From positions 1 through 64,000 of the forward strand of contig VBEO01000075.1 in assembly GCA_005881825.1 (NCBI GenBank): DNA of 64,000 nt. Direction: 5' to 3'. This DNA comes from Chloroflexota bacterium (GTDB taxonomy: Bacteria > Chloroflexota > Dormibacteria > Dormibacterales > Dormibacteraceae). Below are positions 58,584 through 64,000 of this stretch, piece after piece. Below the pieces are notes generated by a model that was given only the letters and a program-made list of their open reading frames with translations, made no database searches and was not told the origin of the DNA. Position 1 is the first letter of the stretch. Every line of letters begins with the position of its first letter. Position numbers and translations under genes: made by a program.

Positions 58584-59554
58584 ATGAGCATTCGCGCCGA
58601 GGTGGTGGGCAGCCTGCTACGACCGGACTCTTTGAAGGAGGCGCGGAGCCGCGTCGAGAGCGGCCAGATGAGCGCGGCCGATTTCAAGCGTGAGGAGGAC
58701 CGGGAGGTGGTCGCCGCGATCCGGCTGCAGGAGGACGCCGGCATCGACGTGATCACCGACGGCGAGCTGCGCCGTTACGCGTTCTACGGGCACCTGGTCG
58801 AGTCGTTCGACGGCTTCGACAGGGAGGGCGGCTGGGCGATTCCCTTCCGTGACGAAAAGGGCGACGAGCTGGTCTTCAAGCGCCCGGTGGTGGTCGAGAA
58901 GCTGCGCTGGCGGCGGAGCATGTGCGGCGAGGAGTGGGTCTTCCTGCGCGCGGTTGCCGCCAAGGCGGGCAAGGTCACCATGATCAGCGCGCAGCAGGCG
59001 GCCGCCTACTACGACCCCAAGCAGTCGGCCGGCGCTTACCCGACCAGGGACGCGTTCCTGGCGGACATCGTGGACGTCTCGCGGCGCGAGGTGGAGGAGC
59101 TGGTGCGCCTGGGCTGCACCTACATCCAGATCGACGGGCCGCAGTACGGTGCGCTGCTCGACGCGAAGATGCGCGAGGGCTACCGGCAGCGCGGCAGCGA
59201 TCCCGAGAAGGTGATCGACCTCTGCATCGAGCTGGACAACCCGATCATCGAGGGGCACCCGGGCGTGACCGCTCGGGTGGCTTCGAGCCGCTCCAGCACC
59301 TTCCCGAAGACCGCGTCGCGGTGCTTGGGCTGGTGACCACCAAGAAGCCGCGGTTGGAAAGCGATGAGGAGCTCAAGCGCAGGATCGAGGAGGCGTCGCG
59401 GTACGTGCCGATGGAACGTTTGGCGCTCAGCCCGCAGTGCGGGTTCGCCTCCACCTTGGAAGGCAACAAGGTCACGCCCGACGACCAGCGCGCCAAGCTG
59501 GAGCTGGTCGGCAAAGTGGCGCGCGAGCTCTGGGGCGCCGGGGTGCCGGTGTAA
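58584..59554 (+). pseudogene. MetE-like protein, internal deletion and frameshift
   Basis: The start is intact (AEVVGSLLRPDSLKEARSR, ITDGELRRYAFYGHLVE). After EGHPGVT the frame is lost and the stop comes at 59336. In another frame the normal end resumes (SGGFEPLQHLPEDRVAVLGL onward, LSPQCGFAS, ending GAGVPV at 59554). By comparison with the gene at 55445, about 45 residues between these parts are missing, including the HxC and LLLEYD zinc positions. ATG 58584 has GGTGA upstream. A deletion or assembly error is probable. Confidence 0.83.
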
Positions 59555-59564
59555 CACGTCCACC

Positions 59565-59648
59565 TCCCCTCCGGGGAGGTCGCGCTCGGAGAGCGCGGGT
59601 GGGGGTCAGGTGTCCCCCACCCCAACCCTCCCCGTTGGGGAGGGGGAT
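59565..59648. repeat. CCTCCCC...GGGGAGG palindromic repeat
   Basis: Contains ACCTCCCC-TCC-GGGGAGGT at its start and CCCTCCCC-GTT-GGGGAGGG at its end, with GCGCTC...GAGCGC in the middle. It sits between the convergent ends of two MetE-like genes and could terminate both. Same style as the repeats at 38568 and 46581. Confidence 0.75.
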
Positions 59649-59657
59649 TCTCTTTAG

Positions 59658-60698
59658 TTAAACCTCTCCGCGCACCTCGGCCGCGGCCTGCGCGAGCACC
59701 CTCAGCTTGGCGAAGGCCTTCGCGCGGGGCAGGTACTTCATGCCGCAGTCCGGCGCCAGCACCAGGCGTTCCGGCGGCACGATGTCGAGGGCGCGCCGGA
59801 TGCGCGCGGCCACGGTCGCCACGTCCTCGACCGGGCTCTCATCGGCGAGGTCCAGGACGCCGACGATCAGCGTCTTCTCGGGCAGGTCGCGCAGGATCGC
59901 CAGGTCGACGTTCTGCTGCGCGGATTCCAGCGAGATCTGGTCGACGTCCGTCTCGGCAAGCTCGGCCAGGAACGGGTAGCCGTGCGGCCGGTCGTGCACG
60001 ATATGCGCGTATCCGAAGCAGGTGTGCAGCGCGGTCACGCCGGGCGCGCCCTGCACCGCGCGGTTGATGGCGCGCACCGCGAAGCGCTGTGCTTTCTCGG
60101 CGCGCGCCTGCAGGTAAGGCTCATCGATCTGCACGATGTCGGCGCCGGCCGCGAACAGGTCGTGCATCTCTTCGTTGACCGCGGCGGCCAGGTCCATCGC
60201 CAGCGCCGCTTCGTCGTGGTAGTGGTCGTCCTGCGCCTGCTGCGACATCGTGAAGGGTCCCGGCAGCGTCGCCTTGATGACGCGGTCGGTGTTCGCCCGC
60301 AGGAACTCGACATCTCGCACCTGCACGGGCCGCGTGCGCCGGATCTGCCCCACCACCCGCGGAACCGGATTGGGGTGACCGGTGCGGTCGAGAGCGCTGC
60401 CCGGATGTTCCAGGTCCATGCCCTCGAGCGCCGTCGCGAAGCGGTTGGAGTAGCTCTCGCGGCGCATCTCGCCGTCGGTCACGATGTCGATGCCGGCGTG
60501 CTCCTGGTCGCGCAGCGCGAGCAGGGTCGCGTCGTCCTGGGCCTGCTCCAGCAGGTCGGGCGGAATCCGCCACAGCTCCTGGGCGCGCACCCGCGGCGGC
60601 AGCCGGCTGCCCAGGCGCGCTCGGTCGATGAGCCACTCCGGCTGCGGGTAGCTGCCGACCATGGTGGTGGGCAGTCGCCGCTGGATAGACTCAGCCAC
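59658..60698 (-). CDS. MetE-like (methionine synthase II-type) protein
   Basis: 346 residues. RLPTTMVGSYPQPEWLIDRARLG start, IDIVTDGEMRRESYSN and the zinc positions His and Cys in TALHTCFGYAH, Glu in DQISLESAQQN and Cys in LAPDCGMKYL are intact. It differs from the 55445 paralogue in length and entrance sequence. GTG at 60698 preferred; the alternative ATG at 60707 would overlap the ATG of the divergent PaaK-like gene (CATG). Methyl donor and acceptor unknown. Confidence 0.88.
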   Translation of the reverse strand: MAESIQRRLPTTMVGSYPQPEWLIDRARLGSRLPPRVRAQELWRIPPDLLEQAQDDATLLALRDQEHAGIDIVTDGEMRRESYSNRFATALEGMDLEHPGSALDRTGHPNPVPRVVGQIRRTRPVQVRDVEFLRANTDRVIKATLPGPFTMSQQAQDDHYHDEAALAMDLAAAVNEEMHDLFAAGADIVQIDEPYLQARAEKAQRFAVRAINRAVQGAPGVTALHTCFGYAHIVHDRPHGYPFLAELAETDVDQISLESAQQNVDLAILRDLPEKTLIVGVLDLADESPVEDVATVAARIRRALDIVPPERLVLAPDCGMKYLPRAKAFAKLRVLAQAAAEVRGEV

Positions 60699-60705
60699 GG
60701 CCCAC

Positions 60706-61965
60706 ATGATCTGGGATCGGGAGCTGGAGACGGCGCCGCCTGCCGATGTGCGCGCGCTGGCGGAGGCCGCCTGGCAGAGCCAGCTGGCGCACCTGCGCGA
60801 GAACTCCGCTTTTCACCGGCCCAACCTCGGCTCCGGGGATCTGCGGCTCGCCGACCTGGCCGGCCTTCCGTTCACGACCAAGGAAGACCTGAAGCGGGCG
60901 ATCGAAGCCAACCCGCCGTTCGGCAGCAACCTATGCGTGCCCGAAGCCCAGGTCAAGCGCGTCTACCAGACCAGCGGCACCACCGGCGCCCCCAGCGTGC
61001 TGGCCTTGACCCTCGCCGACGCCGACGTCTGGACCGAGGTCGGCACCCGCAGCTACTACGCGACCGGGATCCACGAGGAGCACTCCGTGCTCAGCACCTT
61101 CGGCGCCGGTCCCTTCGTGGCCGGCCACACGCATTTCGTGCTGCTGCGGATCGGCTCGCGGGTGGTGCCGGTGGGACCCGGTGACACCGAGCGCGTCCTC
61201 TTCGCGCTGCGTGCGGGGCTGGTGGACACGCTGCTCGTCACGCCGTCGTTCGCGCAGTACCTCGCCAACCAGAGCGATCCGCCCCAGGTGGCCCACGTGG
61301 TCACGGGCGGCGAGCCCGGTGGCGGCATCCCCGAGATCCGCGACCACATCCAGTCCGCCCTGGGGGCGGTGGTCACCGAGGTGATGGGCATCGGCGACAT
61401 CGCGCCCTCGCTCTTCGGCGAGTGCCGCCACCAGCAGGGCATGCATTTTTGCGGGACCGGCCACGTCTGGCCGGAGCTCGTCGACCCGGACAGCCGGCAG
61501 CCGATGGAGATCGAGACCGGCGCCGTGGGCGAGCTGGTCTACACGCACCTGACGCGACAGGCGATGCCGATGCTGCGCTTCCTGGGCGGCGACATCGTGC
61601 GCATCGAGGGCACGTCCTGCGAGTGCGGGCGCACCTCGTTTCGGATGCGCTGCCTGGGCCGCCGCGACGACATGTTCATCGTGCGCGGAGTCAACGTGTA
61701 CCCCTCGGCGATCCTGGCCGTGGTCGGCGGTTTCAAACCGCGCGTCACGGGCCGGGCGCGGGTGGTGCGCAATGGCGACGGCGTGAGCGTGGAGCCGCCG
61801 GTGCCGGTCGAGGTCGAGGTGCCCACGGGCGGGGACGAGCGCCTGGGCGCCGAGCTCGAGCAGGCCATCCGCGCCCGGCTCACTTTTCGAGCCAGCGTTA
61901 GCCTGGTCCCGGAAGCCGAGTTCGGCGATGCCGGGTACAAGACGCGGCTGACCCTGCGCCGGTGA
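60706..61965 (+). CDS. PaaK-like aryl/acyl-CoA ligase
   Basis: 419 residues of the phenylacetate-CoA-ligase group. VYQTSGTTGAPSVLALT is the P-loop region, EVMGIGDIAPSLFGEC the A5 region and LGGDIVRIEGTSCECGRTSFRMRCLGRRDDMFIVRGVNVYPS the usual D-x-x-x-IEG...CxCGR...RxDD-M ending. It probably activates an aromatic acid to its CoA thioester. It overlaps the next gene by GTGA. ATG 60706. Confidence 0.88.
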   Translation: MIWDRELETAPPADVRALAEAAWQSQLAHLRENSAFHRPNLGSGDLRLADLAGLPFTTKEDLKRAIEANPPFGSNLCVPEAQVKRVYQTSGTTGAPSVLALTLADADVWTEVGTRSYYATGIHEEHSVLSTFGAGPFVAGHTHFVLLRIGSRVVPVGPGDTERVLFALRAGLVDTLLVTPSFAQYLANQSDPPQVAHVVTGGEPGGGIPEIRDHIQSALGAVVTEVMGIGDIAPSLFGECRHQQGMHFCGTGHVWPELVDPDSRQPMEIETGAVGELVYTHLTRQAMPMLRFLGGDIVRIEGTSCECGRTSFRMRCLGRRDDMFIVRGVNVYPSAILAVVGGFKPRVTGRARVVRNGDGVSVEPPVPVEVEVPTGGDERLGAELEQAIRARLTFRASVSLVPEAEFGDAGYKTRLTLRR

Positions 61966-62711
61966 GCAAGCGGCTGCGCTCGGAGATGGGCTCGAGCACG
62001 GCCGACCGCATCGTGGTCCGCGGCTTCGATCTCAGCCAGGACCTGATCGGCAACGTGAGCCTGGGCGCCATGGCTTTCCTGGAGCTCAAGGGCCGGCTGC
62101 CCGCCGACCGCGAGCTGGCTGTCTTCGACGCCATCCTGGTCACGCTCGTGGAGCACGGCATGACGCCCAGCGCCATCGCCACCCGCATGACCTACCTGGG
62201 CGCGCCGGAATCGGTCCAGGCGGCGGTGGCCGCGGGACTGCTGGGCCTCGGCGGGCGCTTCGGAGGCACAGTCGAGGATGCGGCCCGCATGCTCCAGGTG
62301 GGCGGCTCGGCGGCGGAGATCGTGAGCGATTACCGCGCCCGCAAGCAGCAGATCCCCGGCCTCGGCCATCCCATCCACAAGCCCATCGACCCTCGCGTGC
62401 CCCGGCTCTACGAGGTCGCCGCTGCGAACGGCTTTTCCGGCCGGTACGTGCGGCTCATGGACGAGATCGCGGAACAGGCCAAGCAGGCGCTGGGCAAGGC
62501 GCTGCCCGTCAACGCCACCGGCGCCATCGGCGCCCTGGCCAGCGAGCTGGAGATCCCCTGGCAGGTGACCCGGGGACTGGCGGTGATCGCGCGCGCCATC
62601 GGGCTGGTCGGCCATCTCCAGGAAGAGATGCGGGAGCCGCTGGCCACCGAGATCTGGGAGCGCGTCGACGCCGAAGCTTCGGGCGGGGCAGGCCCGGCCC
62701 CTACGGAATAA
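61962..62711 (+). CDS. Citryl-CoA-lyase/citrate-synthase-like short protein
   Basis: 249 residues. It keeps part of the citrate synthase core: DLIGNVSLGAMAFLELKGR, GLGHPIHKPIDPRVPRL (catalytic His region) and PVNATGAIGALASELEIPW. It is shorter than full citrate synthases, as in citryl-CoA lyase/CcsC-like proteins. In this setting it may cleave or form a CoA thioester made by the PaaK-like ligase. The last residues (SGGAGPAPTE) come from a GC-rich repeat-like tail. GTG 61962 overlaps the ligase stop. Confidence 0.82.
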   Translation: MSKRLRSEMGSSTADRIVVRGFDLSQDLIGNVSLGAMAFLELKGRLPADRELAVFDAILVTLVEHGMTPSAIATRMTYLGAPESVQAAVAAGLLGLGGRFGGTVEDAARMLQVGGSAAEIVSDYRARKQQIPGLGHPIHKPIDPRVPRLYEVAAANGFSGRYVRLMDEIAEQAKQALGKALPVNATGAIGALASELEIPWQVTRGLAVIARAIGLVGHLQEEMREPLATEIWERVDAEASGGAGPAPTE

Positions 62712-62725
62712 GATCGGCCGAGGTC

Positions 62726-63697
62726 ATGCCCGAGAGCCCGCCGGGTATCCACCACGTCACCTGCATCACCGGCGACGTGCAGAAGAACGTCGACTTCTAC
62801 GTCGGCGTGCTCGGCCTTCGCTTCATCAAGAAGACCGTCAACTTCGACGTCCCCGACACGTACCACCTCTACTTCGCCGACTACCTGGGCACGCCGGGCA
62901 CCGCCATGACCTTCTTCGGCTGGCCGCACCTGCCCTGGGGTCCACAGGGCACCGGCCAGGTGCTCACCGTCGCCTTCGCCGTGCCCGAGGGCTCGCTGGG
63001 AGCCTGGTCTCAGCGGCTGAGCCGAGCCGGCCTGGAGGTCGAACCGGTCCGGCGTTTCGGAGCCGAGGCGCTGATGCTGCGCGACCCCGACCAGATCGAG
63101 CTGGCGCTGGTCGGTGACGCCCGTGACGACCGCTGGGTGCCCTGGGCTGAAAGCCCGGTCCCCGAAGCCGAGCAGATCCGCGGCTTCCACTCGATCACGC
63201 TGAACCTGCGCCAGGCGGAGCCCAGCGCCCGCTTCCTCACAGAGACCTTCGGCTTCGTCCAGGACGACACCGACGGCGCCCGCACCCGCTACCGCACAGG
63301 GGCCGGGGGTCCGGGCGCGCTGGTCGACGTGCTCGAGTCACCCGCGGGGCGGCAGGGCGAGGAGACCACCGGAACCGTTCACCATGTGGCCTGGCGTGCA
63401 CGTGATGACGCGCACGAGCTGGACTGGCGGGAAAGTCTGGTCACGGCCGGGCGCAGCGTCACGCCGGTGATCGAGCGCAAGTACTTCCGCTCGATCTACT
63501 TCCGGGAGCCGGGCGGTGTCCTGTTCGAGATCGCCACCGATCAGCCGGGCTTCACCGTCGACGAGCCGCCCGAGGCGCTGGGCTCGGCCCTGCAGCTGCC
63601 GCCGCAGTACGAGGACCGCCGCGAGAACCTGAAGTTCAACCTGCCGCCGATCGTCGTCCCGACGGTCGAAAAACTCACTTCTGGAGGGGCTGTATGA
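62726..63697 (+). CDS. VOC-family ring-cleaving dioxygenase (second copy)
   Basis: 323 residues, paralogous to 40405-41337. GIHHVTCITGDVQKNVDFYVGVLGLRF, RGFHSITLNLRQAEP, GTVHHVAWRARDD and YFREPGGVLFEIATDQPGF carry the His-His-Glu metal site. It probably opens a hydroquinone-like or catechol-like ring after CoA-independent steps. ATG 62726. Its end overlaps the next gene by 4 bases. Confidence 0.88.
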   Translation: MPESPPGIHHVTCITGDVQKNVDFYVGVLGLRFIKKTVNFDVPDTYHLYFADYLGTPGTAMTFFGWPHLPWGPQGTGQVLTVAFAVPEGSLGAWSQRLSRAGLEVEPVRRFGAEALMLRDPDQIELALVGDARDDRWVPWAESPVPEAEQIRGFHSITLNLRQAEPSARFLTETFGFVQDDTDGARTRYRTGAGGPGALVDVLESPAGRQGEETTGTVHHVAWRARDDAHELDWRESLVTAGRSVTPVIERKYFRSIYFREPGGVLFEIATDQPGFTVDEPPEALGSALQLPPQYEDRRENLKFNLPPIVVPTVEKLTSGGAV

Positions 63698-64000
63698 GCA
63701 CGATGACGCCGATCCGGCCGGTCAATCCCATGGCCGCGGAGGGCAAGGACACGGTCATGACCGTGCTGCGCCGCGACCAGGAGAAATTCTTCCGGCTGGT
63801 CGAGGATTCGAAGAACTGGAACGTCCAGACGCGCTGCACCGAGTGGGAGGTGCGCGACCTGGTCGGGCACATGATCGATGTCACGGAGGGCTACCTCGGC
63901 CGCTGGGAGGTCGCCAAGCGCGGCGACAGCGCTGACGCGCTGGGGCTGACCGTGATGGGCGAGACGCTCAACGACCACGCCCTCGACTTCCGCAAGCTCT
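63694..64000 (+). CDS. Mycothiol-dependent maleylpyruvate isomerase-like protein (C-terminus cut)
   Basis: At least 102 residues seen; the gene runs past the window end. EKFFRLVEDSKNWNVQTRCTEWEVRDLVGHMIDVTEGYLG matches the N-terminal DinB-like domain of maleylpyruvate isomerases (TRCTEWEVRDLVGHM is the W-x-V-x-D-L-x-x-H motif). GGAGG precedes ATG 63694, which overlaps the dioxygenase TGA. Following a ring-cleaving dioxygenase, it may isomerise the cleavage product. Confidence 0.82.
   Translation, partial: MSTMTPIRPVNPMAAEGKDTVMTVLRRDQEKFFRLVEDSKNWNVQTRCTEWEVRDLVGHMIDVTEGYLGRWEVAKRGDSADALGLTVMGETLNDHALDFRKL

Noticed and set aside
1-64000. CRISPR arrays, tRNA or rRNA genes
   Set aside because: No regularly spaced direct repeats, and no tRNA- or rRNA-like sequence recognised on either strand by eye.

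Overview
The window is high-GC bacterial chromosome with densely packed genes and many 4-bp GTGA/ATGA start-stop overlaps. The gene content suggests a soil Terrabacteria-type organism: an Eis-type acetyltransferase, a mycothiol-dependent maleylpyruvate isomerase-like protein, a PIG-V-type mannosyltransferase, a DUF6582-type small protein, MetE-like proteins and many Liv-type transporters. Actinomycetota, Dormibacterota or Chloroflexota are all possible, and I cannot decide between them from sequence alone. AceK, mostly known from Proteobacteria, is an outlier and may have been transferred. I see no tRNA, rRNA, CRISPR array, insertion sequence or prophage.

Region 1 (1-5.6 kb, minus strand) holds a DNA-repair-like set: an ATP-dependent DNA ligase cut by the window edge, an AlkZ-like QxQ winged-helix protein, a SAM methyltransferase, an SNM1-type metallo-beta-lactamase nuclease, an NAD(P)HX epimerase and a SufR-like regulator. 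Region 2 (5.6-13.5 kb) has a clear sigma70-type promoter before a small unknown gene, a mannosyltransferase, aceK, and divergently from aceK a KamA-family radical SAM enzyme, two ATP-grasp ligases and an Eis-type acetyltransferase. The last four form a tight cassette that may build a beta-amino-acid-derived molecule. Region 3 (13.5-25 kb) is mixed housekeeping and stress: an ArsR-MFS-ChrB chromate-type operon, nitronate monooxygenase, a Xer-type recombinase, PlsC, a regulator-folE operon with a perfect palindromic operator, Hsp20, an acyl-CoA synthetase, DedA and 6-phosphogluconate dehydrogenase.

Region 4 (24.8-34.4 kb) has a broken Ca2+/H+ antiporter gene, a tandem UspA gene, a broken LLM oxidoreductase gene, a rhodanese-CBS gene with an in-frame TGA at an expected cysteine, two envelope-type membrane enzymes, a TPR membrane protein and a receiver/cNMP-binding/MinD-like fusion. 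Region 5 (34.4-64 kb) is a large aromatic-acid catabolism and uptake island: aryl-CoA ligases, two complete Liv-type ABC transporters, two VOC ring-cleaving dioxygenases, protocatechuate 3,4-dioxygenase (PcaHG), a LigB-type extradiol dioxygenase, LigJ-like and PIG-L-type hydratase candidates, two RraA-type aldolase candidates, three MetE-like proteins, a MetE-like/SAM-methyltransferase fusion, a citryl-CoA-lyase-like protein and a maleylpyruvate-isomerase-like protein cut by the window end.

Two patterns run across the window. First, several genes (cax-like, LLM, rhodanese, receiver-MinD, livF of the second transporter, one MetE-like gene, perhaps livF of the first) look as if internal segments were lost or frames broken. 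This is either systematic assembly error or gene decay. Second, CCTCCCC...GGGGAGG palindromic repeats occur between genes, at gene ends and apparently inside one coding sequence.
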